From: Chitinophaga flava
GTDB taxonomy: Bacteria > Bacteroidota > Bacteroidia > Chitinophagales > Chitinophagaceae
DNA length: 64,000 nt
Direction: 5' to 3'
Assembly (NCBI RefSeq): GCF_003308995.1
Contig: NZ_QFFJ01000001.1
Coordinates: forward strand, 186,001-250,000
Positions 42,599 through 50,937 of the stretch are shown piece by piece. The notes under the pieces are model-generated. The model was not told the DNA's origin and ran no database searches. It saw nothing but the letters and a program-made list of their open reading frames with translations. Made by a program: the position numbers and the translations under genes. The stretch's first letter is position 1. Every line of letters starts with the position of its first letter.

Positions 42599-44425
42599 TT
42601 AATATACATTGCTAAAAATACCATTACTGTTTCGTAGCATCCATGCTATACCTGACCCCGGTCTGCATATAAATAGGTAATTAGAGCTGCCATTACTCAA
42701 ATAGTCAAAAGGTATTACCTTATCGTAAGTAGATAACAGGTCGTATCCGGCTATACCCTGGTTGGAAGCATATACGTTGCTAAAAGTGCCATTATTGTTT
42801 CGTAGTATCCATAGTAACCCAGATCCTGGCCGGTATACTACAAGATGGTCGGCTTTCCCGCTACCTGTATAATCAAAGGTAAATACTTTGTCATTGCCTG
42901 ATAACAGATCATATCCTGCTATACCCTGGTTGGAAGCATATACATTGCTAAATGTACCATTATTGTTTCGTAGTATCCATAGTATACCGGATCCTGGTCG
43001 GTATACTACAAGATGGTCAGCTTTCCCGCTACCTGTATAATCAAAAGCAAATACTTTGTCATTGGCTGATAACAGGTCATATCCTGCTATACCCTGATTG
43101 GAGGCATATACATTACTAAATGTACCATTATTGTTTCGTAGTATCCATAGTAACCCAGATCCTGGTCGGTATACTACAAGATGGTCGGCTTTCCCGCTAC
43201 CTGTATAATCAAAAGCAAATACTTTGTCATTGGCTGATAACAGGTCATATCCTGCTATACCGTGGTTGGAAGCATATACATTGCTAAATGTACCGTTATT
43301 GTTTCGCAATATCCATAGTATACCAGATCCTGGTCTGTATATCACGAGATGATCGGTTTTACCGCTACTGTTATAATCAAAAGCAAATGCCTGATCATTT
43401 GTAGATGTCAAGTCATAACCATTTATGCCCTGGTTGGAAGCATATACATTACCAAAGGTACCCTGATTGTTTTGTAGTACCCAGAATAAGCCAGATCCTG
43501 GTCGGTACAATACGAGATGATCGGCTTTACCACTGCTGTTATAGTCAAAAGCGAATGTCTGATCATTTGTAGACAATAGGTCATAACCACCCAGCCCCAC
43601 TTGTTTAGGTGTACCATATAAAGTTCTCAGTGCTATCTGATCGTTTGTATTAAAAGGGCGGTTTACATTGTTACCTGCACAAGCTAACATCCAACTATTG
43701 GGGTCTTCTGCAGTTGGGGTACCAGGAATATTAATCGCACCTACGCCTGCGTCACCTTCGTCATTAGGATTAGAATAACCGCAACTATAACCCCTGTTAA
43801 AGTAATCAGTATGTCGGAATCCAATTGTGTGCCCAATTTCATGTGCTATGATGGTAGCAATATAAGACTGATCTGGTGAGTTGCCAATGTAGCCGGCATT
43901 TAACAGAATAGGACTTGGTGGGTTACCCTGAGCATCCGGGAAACCAGCAGAACGGCCTAATATACCAGGTCCTAGATCAGCATTTTGAATGTCTATATTC
44001 CCTCCACTGTTTATCCGCTGAAAAGTGAGCCGAAGATTGAGTGCGTTATAGCGGGCAATTGCTTCATCTGCAGCAGCTATATAAGCGGGTGGCAGTCCTG
44101 TTACAGAGATCGTAATTACCCTGGTTCCAGATACTGATATTAAATTACGGGTTCTGTATTGTTCGGTTTTAGCAATACGTATCTGAGGAGAGGAACTCTT
44201 ATTCGCAAGGCTTTTCTCTGAGAGGAATATATCGCCCTCTACTACATATCCGCCTTCTACTTTTATAATGCCATTAGTGCTAAATCCTTCGTTTTTTATT
44301 TTATTTATCACTTCTGTTTCAATTTCACTCTCTTTAGCTACCGTTTTAGATTCTTTTTTACATGATAGCATTAGGGAACAGAAAATAAATAGACCGGTTA
44401 AGACTTTCAGTAATTGAAATTTCAT
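42599..44425 (-). CDS. Secreted metzincin lipoprotein with six VCBS-like repeats
   Basis: 608 residues. Lipoprotein signal with lipobox LMLSC (Cys22). A propeptide-like part leads to an M10/M57-type zinc peptidase: HEIGHTIGFRHTD gives His195, Glu196, His199 and His205, the metzincin HExxHxxGxxH motif. A later Met (SWMLAC) could be the Met-turn. From residue 280 to the end are six copies of a 56-residue unit beginning GYDLLS-ND, with DYTGSGKADHLVVYRPGSG, as in FG-GAP/VCBS blades. These likely form a beta-propeller for binding. Secreted protease on the cell surface; substrate unknown. It is a single gene. Confidence 0.83.
   Translation of the reverse strand: MKFQLLKVLTGLFIFCSLMLSCKKESKTVAKESEIETEVINKIKNEGFSTNGIIKVEGGYVVEGDIFLSEKSLANKSSSPQIRIAKTEQYRTRNLISVSGTRVITISVTGLPPAYIAAADEAIARYNALNLRLTFQRINSGGNIDIQNADLGPGILGRSAGFPDAQGNPPSPILLNAGYIGNSPDQSYIATIIAHEIGHTIGFRHTDYFNRGYSCGYSNPNDEGDAGVGAINIPGTPTAEDPNSWMLACAGNNVNRPFNTNDQIALRTLYGTPKQVGLGGYDLLSTNDQTFAFDYNSSGKADHLVLYRPGSGLFWVLQNNQGTFGNVYASNQGINGYDLTSTNDQAFAFDYNSSGKTDHLVIYRPGSGILWILRNNNGTFSNVYASNHGIAGYDLLSANDKVFAFDYTGSGKADHLVVYRPGSGLLWILRNNNGTFSNVYASNQGIAGYDLLSANDKVFAFDYTGSGKADHLVVYRPGSGILWILRNNNGTFSNVYASNQGIAGYDLLSGNDKVFTFDYTGSGKADHLVVYRPGSGLLWILRNNNGTFSNVYASNQGIAGYDLLSTYDKVIPFDYLSNGSSNYLFICRPGSGIAWMLRNSNGIFSNVY
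42602..43588 (-). repeat. Six tandem 168-bp coding repeats
   Basis: The 3' half of the metzincin gene consists of six 168-base units (56 codons each; the last is 49). Units 3, 4 and 5 are nearly identical in DNA and protein, units 1, 2 and 6 are more diverged. This pattern indicates recent unequal crossing-over or gene conversion in the middle of the array. Confidence 0.9.
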
Positions 44426-45090
44426 AGATAAAAGATTAAGTGCTGGAAAATAAAGTATTACAAATAACAGAGAGCAGAGCCATAGAATGTAAAATCAAGA
44501 GCACTTTACATTGAAACAATAGAAGCTGTTTTTTTTAATTGTTGCATCTTCTTATGGAAAATAGCTGGTAGGAATACAAAAAGGAATACGAATGATGAGG
44601 GTTTGGCCATTTCCATAAAGTTTATTTGATTTTGGGTTATAAATAAACAGTAGTGTTTTCTCTGGATTGTGTATTAAAATCTTTTGGGGCGACTTACTCT
44701 AGTTGTGAACAAGGCTAAAATTCAATTATCCTTCCCTTAAAAACGAGTCACGGCAGATTAGAGAAATGGTAGATGAGGTCCTCCCCCTTAAAATTATATC
44801 TAAGTTTTAATTTAGCAAAATCGTATATGCAACCTTTGGAAGATAAACAGAACTGAAGTAGACTAACTTTAATACCATTTTTAGAATTCTGTATCAATAA
44901 AATGTTAGTCATTTAGGCCTGAAAAGAATAAAACAGTGAAAATCGAACCAACGTAAGCTTTAATCAACAGGGGTCTTGCGTTCTTTTATCATAATCAGTA
45001 TAAATCACAAAAATGACGATACCAGTATTGTCGGTTGGGCGGCATTTAATTTTAAAAGATCGAGCTTTTTTGTTGTAAAACAACAAACCA
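44426..45090. other. AT-rich intergenic region
   Basis: About 660 bases upstream of the metzincin gene. I see no gene, RNA or clear promoter. Confidence 0.35.
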
Positions 45091-45155
45091 ATCGCAATAC
45101 TACAATAGAACGATAATACAATAGGGGCAACCAGAGCGGACTAGCGCAGACATTC
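45091..45155 (+). pseudogene. Ghost of an ars promoter and arsR start
   Basis: ATCGCAATACTACAATAG at 45091 matches the ArsR operator of 37111. About 30 bases on, ATA-GGG-GCA-ACC-AGA-GCG-GAC-TAG aligns codon by codon with the arsR start (M-G-A-T-K-T-D), with the ATG changed to ATA and a stop at codon 8. The rest is lost. The remaining bases to 45517 hold nothing I recognise. Confidence 0.6.
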
Positions 45156-45517
45156 GCACAATTGTTTTATAATACATTACAGGTAGTCTAATTCGTTGAG
45201 GCTATCCAGCCGGGCAAACCGTCATTGCCTGAAGAACAACCATGTCAGACTAATAAGAGAAATAAGACACCGTTGTTCCCGGATCTTCGGTTTTTTTTTC
45301 ACTTCGTTGTGATTTTTTACGATAATAGTTTTCAATATTTAGTTGATCATATGTTCGTGTAAAGTTTGGCAACAACAATTTACTTTTTTATAACTGATAT
45401 ACTGTTGCTGTAACATGGAAGTAAATATAACGAGCCCGTTACAGTTATCTGTTACTGCTGTATAATTGCATTAATAGCAGGCAATGGTAGCTGCGTTGTA
45501 CAAAGCGTTGTACCAGA

Positions 45518-45889
45518 TTATGTTTCTGCTACCTGTTGATATACGTAATATGTTCCGATAGGAAAGTCGGCGGTACATCCCAGGTCATGCGGAGTTTGCG
45601 GCGGTAGCACTACATTCAGGTAAACTGTACTGACAAGCACGCTGCCATTGTAGGTTTTCTTCTCCAGCGTGACAGTGATCGTCCGGGTGGTATCCGGGTT
45701 ATAAATAATGATTTCTCTACCTAGCCAGGTAGCAGCAGGGCAGTAGCCGCCGAAGTAAAAATAGGTGACAAAGAGCCGCCTGGCAGTAATGGCAGGTATG
45801 GTTGTAGTATTTGCATGGCCTGGTTGTCCGTTGTTTACAGGAGAGAGACTGAGCATTAGTGCTATGCTGAAAGCAACATGAAGATTCAT
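45518..45889 (-). CDS. Small secreted protein of unknown function
   Basis: 123 residues from the ATG before NLHVAFSIALMLSLSP, which gives a signal peptide; the longer frame to 45979 has no protein character upstream. The mature part is a beta-sandwich-like stretch with RREIIIYNPDTTRTITVTLE-type strands (here LGREIIIYNPDTTRTITVTL) and an end with IGTYYVYQQV. Two Cys could pair. No family is recognised. Confidence 0.55.
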   Translation of the reverse strand: MNLHVAFSIALMLSLSPVNNGQPGHANTTTIPAITARRLFVTYFYFGGYCPAATWLGREIIIYNPDTTRTITVTLEKKTYNGSVLVSTVYLNVVLPPQTPHDLGCTADFPIGTYYVYQQVAET

Positions 45890-46448
45890 AAAAAAGGCTT
45901 TGAGGGATGAATGATATGATCGTCGTGTTATTGAAGTGATACCTGGAGCTTTACATGAATACCCCAGTAAAGGTACCACAATACACTGCCAGGATACAGC
46001 AAAATGTGATCTTATCGCCCTTCTTACTCATTCTCTTCACAGCTACATATTTCCTTAAATAAAGCACTCCTTATTTGTTTCTTAGTGATTCTCCCAATTG
46101 CGTATATTGATCGTATGCCAGCAATTAATTTACCCGGACAACAATGATTTCCAAATATTATTCTACAACTATTTAGATACCCCACTATGTACCACGACGT
46201 TCATCCAACCGGGGCCCAAACATGATAATGGTAGTATAATGATGTAGTATGTTTACTACAAATACCGCTGGGATTTTTGGTATCCCAGTCCAACCCGCAT
46301 TAATATCCCTCGTGTATAGTTAACAGTTAGCCGTTATTCATAGCGTTTTTAATGTTAAATCATAAGTATTTGACTGCGATTTTATTGCAGGATAAAAAAA
46401 GATACTTATCTTTTGGCGGAATTTATCACCTTTAAAACTTTAGAAACT
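45890..46448. other. Intergenic region between divergent genes
   Basis: No gene is supported. TATCTTTTG near 46398 resembles a -7 box with one extra base and could serve the BON-domain gene, with TTTG near 46369 as -33 element. Confidence 0.3.
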
Positions 46449-46937
46449 ATGAAACTCAGGCATCTGACGACTTCCATCATGGCCATTGGGCTATTTTTCA
46501 TGGTTGCTTGTAAGAGCAAACCGAAAGATTCGGAAATCATGACCACAGTTAGTACAGCAGTTCAATCTATTCCTGGAGTAACTGCCAATGTAAAAGAAGG
46601 GGTAGTAACATTGTCTGGTACAGTAAGTACTGAGGAAGAGAAAACATCTGCTGAAAAAGCAGCTAAGTCTGTAAAAGATGTTAAGAGCGTGGTTAATAAC
46701 ATCACGGTTACGCCTCCTCCTCCACCTGCAGCACCTGTAGCGGTAACAGCAGATGATTCACTCAAAACTGCGGTAGCTGATGTAGTGAAAGATTTCCCTG
46801 GCGTAAAAGTAGACGTAAAAGATGGCGTATTAACAGTTACCGGCGAAGAGAAAGCAGATCGTTGGAAAACCTTAAAGATGGCATTAGATGCATTACATCC
46901 TAAAAAGGTAGATGCAAAAGGTTTGAAAGTAAAATAA
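46449..46937 (+). CDS. Lipoprotein with two BON domains
   Basis: 162 residues from the ATG before KLRHLTTSIMAIGLFF; lipobox FMVACK. Two BON modules: residues 28-85 (IMTTVSTAVQSIPGVTANVK, GVVTLSGTVSTEEEKTSAEK) and 100-155 (GVKVDVKDGVLTVTGEEKAD), joined by a Pro-rich linker. BON domains bind phospholipid and help the envelope withstand stress, as in OsmY. It is followed after 27 bases by a gene with a related N-terminus, so the two work together. Confidence 0.85.
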   Translation: MKLRHLTTSIMAIGLFFMVACKSKPKDSEIMTTVSTAVQSIPGVTANVKEGVVTLSGTVSTEEEKTSAEKAAKSVKDVKSVVNNITVTPPPPPAAPVAVTADDSLKTAVADVVKDFPGVKVDVKDGVLTVTGEEKADRWKTLKMALDALHPKKVDAKGLKVK

Positions 46938-46964
46938 GTCAGTCCATTTTAAACTAAAACATTT

Positions 46965-47384
46965 ATGGCATTACAGGATAAATACAAAGATTTGCTGGAT
47001 ACAGCGACAGCATCTGGTGTTTCAGATCTGCAAGTTGCGGAACAGGATGGAGTATTGCATATTAATGGCACTGCTCCCAGCGGGGATGTTAAAGATAAGC
47101 TTTGGAATATTTATGGGCAGATAGATCCAAATTTTCTTAGCGGAGATGTTGTAATGGATATTCAGGTAGCTACCGCAGTAACCGGGGCTAAATTGACAGT
47201 AGTCACTGAATCAACCAATCTTAATATTCGTAAAGGGCCGGGAACAGATCAGCCAATCGTTGGAAAGGCTGCACATGGTGAAATTGTTACACTCATCAGT
47301 AAAATGAATGAGCAATGGTGGCTCATTCGTACCGATGATGGTGCTGAGGGGTATTCTTATGCACAATATTTACAACCTGCCTGA
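46965..47384 (+). CDS. BON-like plus SH3b domain protein
   Basis: 139 residues. The first 65 resemble a BON module (VSDLQVAEQDGVLHINGTAP), like those of the gene before. The C-terminal 65 are a bacterial SH3 domain (TNLNIRKGPGTDQPIVGKAA, GYSYAQYLQPA) that may bind peptidoglycan or its peptides. No signal peptide is seen, which is odd for an SH3b protein. Same transcript as the lipoprotein gene; strong terminator after it. Confidence 0.82.
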   Translation: MALQDKYKDLLDTATASGVSDLQVAEQDGVLHINGTAPSGDVKDKLWNIYGQIDPNFLSGDVVMDIQVATAVTGAKLTVVTESTNLNIRKGPGTDQPIVGKAAHGEIVTLISKMNEQWWLIRTDDGAEGYSYAQYLQPA

Positions 47385-47403
47385 TTACTATCAAAAAGAA
47401 TAA

Positions 47404-47443
47404 AAAGAAGGTGTCTCAAAAGTAATTTTGAGGCACCTTCTTT
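47404..47443 (+). terminator. Rho-independent terminator
   Basis: An 18-bp stem with one G.T pair: AAAGAAGGTGTCTCAAAA with TTTTGAGGCACCTTCTTT, four-base loop. It works in both directions. Confidence 0.9.
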
Positions 47444-47574
47444 CATTTTAGAAAAAATGGTCGAGCTATCTTGCCTATTATCTTTTCTGTCCTTCTTTAC
47501 TCCTCATAATAATTCGGAAAATTTTCCTGCAACTTATGCCAATTTAGGCTCCGGATAAAGGGTGTTAGGTTTCC

Positions 47575-47787
47575 AAAAAATGCCTTTATTGAACGGAATA
47601 ACGGTTCTTGATTTAGATGCCAAACAAAAGATCATTGGTTCGATATTCTCTTCAAAACTCATTTTTGATAGAAACGATTATCGAACCATTGAGCCTAACC
47701 CTATATTGGAGCTGATCGCCTTGCCTGTAAAGGATTTGGAAGTACTTAAAAAAGGAAAGGTCGGAGATATCTCCGACCTTTCCTTTT
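47575..47787 (+). pseudogene. C-terminal remnant of a serine recombinase/integrase
   Basis: Plus strand: GITVLDLDAKQKIIGSIFSS, KLIFDRNDYRTIEPNPILEL, IALPVKDLEVLKKGK. KQ-IIGSIFP-KL-F----YRT is the tail of large serine recombinases in Bacteroidota. The gene body is absent; what remains runs into the att-like copy of the tRNA-Leu 3' end at 47788. This marks the end of a former integrated element. Confidence 0.55.
47751..47786. terminator. Perfect palindromic bidirectional terminator
   Basis: AAAGGAAAGGTCGGAGAT (47751-47768) is perfectly inverted in 47769-47786, 18 bp with no loop bases beyond the turn, flanked by A and T runs. It lies against the att-like repeat, where a tRNA terminator would stand. 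Confidence 0.8.
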
Positions 47788-47807
47788 TAGTGCCCAGAAC
47801 TGGATTC
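47788..47807 (-). repeat. att-like copy of the tRNA-Leu 3' end
   Basis: TAGTGCCCAGAACTGGATTC is identical to 49438-49457, which is the 3' end of tRNA-Leu and its flank. After 20 bases the two diverge, so this is not a tRNA gene but a target-site duplication of the type left by integration into tRNA genes. Repeats like GTGTCAAATGAATGTCGCAAAT lie just to its right (47843 on) and, similar, at 49329 on. Confidence 0.75.
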
Positions 47808-48067
47808 TTTACAGCATGCTTATCAATAAGTTGTTCTCTTTGAGTGTCAAATGAATGTCGCAAATTTTCAAATTCTTGAAAGTATGTCCTTTTTACACAC
47901 TTTTTAGTACTTCTTCACCTGTCAAGGCAAATATAAAAAATGACCTTACTAAATTATCCAATCGGAAAAAATCGAACGGATATATGCATTAAAACAATTA
48001 ACACTGCATGAAAAAATAAAAGCCGGAGATCATCTCCGGCTTTTATTGTAGGACGTTACCCCAATGC

Positions 48068-48460
48068 TTATCTTACCACTGTTGCTTCCAGTTCTACCGT
48101 CAACGTAGCAAATAATTCTTTAACACCCAATAAAGTAGTGGCTTGCTGGATACTGTACTTTTGAATAAAAGGCACATACACATCCATACAGGTTGAAAAA
48201 AATTCTTGTGTAGAGGTAGTATACACGTTCAGTCTTACAATGTTCTTGCACTCATAACCTGATTCGCTGATCAGCTCTTCCAGGTTCTGAATAGTTTGAA
48301 TAAGCTGTGAACGCATGTCCGCACCGCTTGGTATCCCATTGGCATCTATCGCTACCTGCCCGGAACAATAGAGTGTTCCTGCTACATTTTTAACTTCTAC
48401 TGCCTGTACTGAATTAGTGTTTTTGCCCCATGCCCAAGGGTCGAAAGTCTGCTTTTCCAT
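48068..48460 (-). CDS. RidA family protein
   Basis: 130 residues of the YjgF/YER057c/RidA fold. VEVKNVAGTLYCSGQVAIDA opens the domain; MRSQLIQTIQNLEELISESG and KNIVRLNVYTTSTQEF follow; the family Arg of the imine-hydrolysis site is in the NIVRLNVY region. RidA removes reactive enamine/imine products of PLP enzymes, but the sequence ends TLVELEATVVR rather than the strict RidA form, so the substrate may differ. It lies 81 bases after a WYL regulator on the same strand. Confidence 0.82.
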   Translation of the reverse strand: MEKQTFDPWAWGKNTNSVQAVEVKNVAGTLYCSGQVAIDANGIPSGADMRSQLIQTIQNLEELISESGYECKNIVRLNVYTTSTQEFFSTCMDVYVPFIQKYSIQQATTLLGVKELFATLTVELEATVVR

Positions 48461-48541
48461 TTTTGTTGACTATTAATTTGTTATTGATAGTGCAAACCTA
48501 AAACGGGGTTACGACAGCCTTATGTCAGGGGTATAAAAAAA

Positions 48542-49234
48542 TTAGTAATATTTATCAAAATACTCCTGCAGCGTCATTTTATGCGGGGTGAAATTTTCGG
48601 AGAGAATTTCCAGTCTGGTAATCCTGTCCAGGCGGAAATACCTGAATGCTTTACGCATGCGGCACCAGGCTATCAGCAACCAGTTTTCATTGGTGCTGAT
48701 CAGGGCAAAAGGCTCAAGGATCCTGTCTGAGGCTTTATTTCGCTCGTTACTGTATTTCACTTTTATTAAGAGAAAATTAGTCAGCGCATTTTGTAGCTGC
48801 GATATATTATTACTGTTTCTTTCCCTGTTTATATTCTGCTCAAAACGGGTACGGTCAGCGAGCAAGTTGGCTTTGTCTTTTTCCGGCTGCCTTAGCACTG
48901 CTTTTATTTTATCGATAGCCTCGGTGTAATCTTTTACAAAAGAAGTGTCTTTATTTTTTAGCACCAATTGCTCCGCCAGAATAAGCGCATTGGCCTGGCT
49001 TTCAGAAAACATCACCGGCGGAATTTTATAGCCTTCCATCAGCGTATACCCTTTTCCCTCTTCTGTAAGAATAGGCACCCCGGCCTGTTCCAATGCCCTG
49101 ATATCTCTGTAGATGGTTCTTACATTGACATTAAATTTTTCAGCAAGGCTGGTCGCTGTCAACAATCGCTTTGTCTGCAATTGTATTAAGATAGCGGTTA
49201 GCCGTGAAAGTCGCTTGGTATCGTTTTCTTTCAT
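48542..49234 (-). CDS. WYL-domain transcriptional regulator (YafY-like)
   Basis: 230 residues from the ATG before KENDTKRLSRL. N-terminal HTH_11 winged helix (RLTAILIQLQTKRLLTATSL, VNVRTIYRDIRALEQAGVPI) and C-terminal WYL sensor domain with NWLLIAWCRMRKAFRYFRLDRI. WYL proteins sense nucleotides or DNA ends and often control stress or defence genes. The likely target is the RidA gene downstream. Both lie between the two copies of the tRNA-Leu att repeat. Confidence 0.85.
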   Translation of the reverse strand: MKENDTKRLSRLTAILIQLQTKRLLTATSLAEKFNVNVRTIYRDIRALEQAGVPILTEEGKGYTLMEGYKIPPVMFSESQANALILAEQLVLKNKDTSFVKDYTEAIDKIKAVLRQPEKDKANLLADRTRFEQNINRERNSNNISQLQNALTNFLLIKVKYSNERNKASDRILEPFALISTNENWLLIAWCRMRKAFRYFRLDRITRLEILSENFTPHKMTLQEYFDKYY

Positions 49235-49401
49235 TTTCAACTTGATCCGTTTTATAGAGGAAATAGTTGTTTTGGAATAGTGTTACTCCCGAAGTAATAG
49301 GGAAGCGCAAACAAACTGAGTGTCATTGTGGGTGTCAATTGAGTGTCGCAAATAGTGGGAGAAAGCACTAAAGAGCGTGGATCTTTGACACTCATAGAAA
49401 T

Positions 49402-49432
49402 AAAAAAGGCTGTAGATCAGATATCTACAACC
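49402..49432 (-). terminator. Terminator of tRNA-Leu
   Basis: Read on the minus strand: GG-TTGTAGAT, short loop, ATCTACAGCC, then six T. It lies 10 bases after the tRNA 3' end. Confidence 0.75.
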
Positions 49433-49437
49433 TTTCC

Positions 49438-49457
49438 TAGTGCCCAGAACTGGATTC
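49438..49457 (-). repeat. att core copy inside tRNA-Leu
   Basis: The 20 bases identical to 47788-47807. It covers the 3' end of the tRNA acceptor and T-arm plus three flanking bases. Confidence 0.75.
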
Positions 49458-49524
49458 GAACCAGCACACCCTTGCAGGCGCTGCGACCTGAACACAGTGC
49501 GTCTACCAATTTCGCCATCTGGGC
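49441..49524 (-). tRNA. tRNA-Leu (anticodon CAG)
   Basis: 84 bases on the minus strand. Acceptor stem GCCCAGA / TCTGGGC, D arm with GGCGAAATTGGTAGACGC, anticodon stem CTGTG / CGCAG around loop TTCAGGT (anticodon CAG), a long variable arm (CGCC...GGGTG) as in class II tRNAs, T arm GCTGG-TTCGAAT-CCAGT. CCA is not encoded. The discriminator base is A, as required for leucine. Confidence 0.97.
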
Positions 49525-49620
49525 AACTGATATTGTGATCAGGGAGCGCAAAGATAAGCACTCCCATTTATTTTCCAAACAAAAAGTAAATTTTTTTTCA
49601 GACTAACGGGAAAGCATATA

Positions 49621-50025
49621 TTAATAATTGTGGATAAAACTGAAGGAGGTTACACTGAAAGCCACGCCTCCTTTGGCTACAAGGTACAGATCGTGTACAC
49701 CTTCTGCATGTCGCAGGTTGCCGGTTAGTTTCAGGGCGTAGGTGCTGTCGCCGGTATAGGGGATATCGAGGGTGCCGATAATTTTGCCTTTAGGCTTGTC
49801 TATCCTGAATTCCAGCCTGGACCCGCTTTTCTTATGCTCACAGGCTACTTCCACCTGAAAGCCGATCTCTCCCATGCTGAGGTTTACTTGTGCAAAAGCC
49901 AGGTAACTCCCCTCTTTCATCTGGAATTCCGTAGCACGGTTACCTTTTTTAGCCGTCGGCGCTACTGCCTGCCCATAAACAGTCAGCTGCACCATGGCAA
50001 AAAATAGTAACAACAACAGCCTCAT
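49621..50025 (-). CDS. Secreted CBM6-like carbohydrate-binding protein
   Basis: 134 residues. Signal peptide (MRLLLLLFFAMVQLTVYGQA). The mature part is a single beta-sandwich with the CBM6 look: MKEGSYLAFAQVNLSMGEIG, RLEFRIDKPKGKIIGTLDIP, EGVHDLYLVAKGGVAFSVTS. CBM6 modules normally sit on larger enzymes; a free-standing one is a small secreted lectin or structural protein. Stand-alone gene, no partner seen. Confidence 0.68.
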   Translation of the reverse strand: MRLLLLLFFAMVQLTVYGQAVAPTAKKGNRATEFQMKEGSYLAFAQVNLSMGEIGFQVEVACEHKKSGSRLEFRIDKPKGKIIGTLDIPYTGDSTYALKLTGNLRHAEGVHDLYLVAKGGVAFSVTSFSFIHNY

Positions 50026-50193
50026 AAGGTATAGGATAGGATAGTTTGTTTTTAACTCAGAATGAAAACGTCCCCGCGGTTTCCTCCGAAAATTAATGAT
50101 AAAAATTAAAATTAAGGAATTATGTAATATTTATATCAAAATAATAACATCATTTTATATAAAATAGTATCGACAATATATTTTTCCAAAAAA

Positions 50194-50209
50194 TAGTACA
50201 TTTGTACTA
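50194..50209 (+). promoter_or_regulatory. Palindromic operator overlapping the -7 box of the TetR gene
   Basis: TAGTAC-ATTT-GTACTA, a perfect 6-bp inverted repeat, 5 bases before the TetR start. TACATTTG inside it (50197-50204) is a perfect -7 box, so a bound repressor would block the promoter. Confidence 0.65.
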
Positions 50210-50214
50210 ATATC

Positions 50215-50829
50215 ATGGACACAAAAGAAAAAATACGGAACGCCGCCCTTAAATTGTTCAACGAACAGGGCATAGATGCTATCACTATCAGGCATATAGC
50301 AAAGGAACTGGACATCAGCCACGGCAACCTCCAGTATCATTATAAAAACACCAATGATATCATCCTCGTCCTGTTCAACGAGGTCAACGACGGCTTTACC
50401 CACCTCATCGGCATAAAGGAAAAACCTGCCACCATCACCTTCAGCGACTTCCGCAGCTGGACAGAACAACTGTTTGAACTTATCTGGCAGTACCGCTTTA
50501 TCTTCCTCCACTTCGTGGAAGTGACCCGCCGCGTACCAGCCGTCAAAACCGTATACAGCAGCTGGGATAAATCCCGCGAAGAACAGTTCCTCCTGCTATT
50601 TGATGCACTCATCAAAGAAGGCGTCTTCCGGGACGACATCCCCGATCACATCTGGAAAAATCTTATCACACAGATATACATTATGGGCGACTTCTGGCTT
50701 TCCCACAATGAAATAAAACTAAACCTCAAAGGCAAAAAAGCAGTCCACCACTACTGCCAGGTGTTCTGCGATCAGTTCTATCCTTATCTGACAGCCAAAG
50801 GCCGGCAACAGGCTGACCAGGATCAGTAA
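50215..50829 (+). CDS. TetR family transcriptional regulator
   Basis: 204 residues. The N-terminal helix-turn-helix is typical: IRNAALKLFNEQGIDAITIR, HIAKELDISHGNLQYHYKN. The rest is a helical ligand domain with FRSWTEQLFELIWQYRFIF, similar to a group annotated only as TetR/AcrR. The palindrome over its own promoter points to autorepression. No efflux or enzyme gene is adjacent in the same direction except the next gene, after 108 bases. Confidence 0.88.
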   Translation: MDTKEKIRNAALKLFNEQGIDAITIRHIAKELDISHGNLQYHYKNTNDIILVLFNEVNDGFTHLIGIKEKPATITFSDFRSWTEQLFELIWQYRFIFLHFVEVTRRVPAVKTVYSSWDKSREEQFLLLFDALIKEGVFRDDIPDHIWKNLITQIYIMGDFWLSHNEIKLNLKGKKAVHHYCQVFCDQFYPYLTAKGRQQADQDQ

Positions 50830-50937
50830 CCAGCTGATCCCTGTCATTTTCCCCGCTCCTGTTTCACTTCATCTTTGTGTGATAACACAATAAACTTTAC
50901 ACGTTGCGAATTGTTTACACAGATAAAACAGGAGACT

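Noticed and set aside
42602..43588. Regular repeats that could suggest a CRISPR array
   Set aside because: The 168-base period, open frame through all units and VCBS-like protein pattern show coding repeats; there are no spacers or cas genes.
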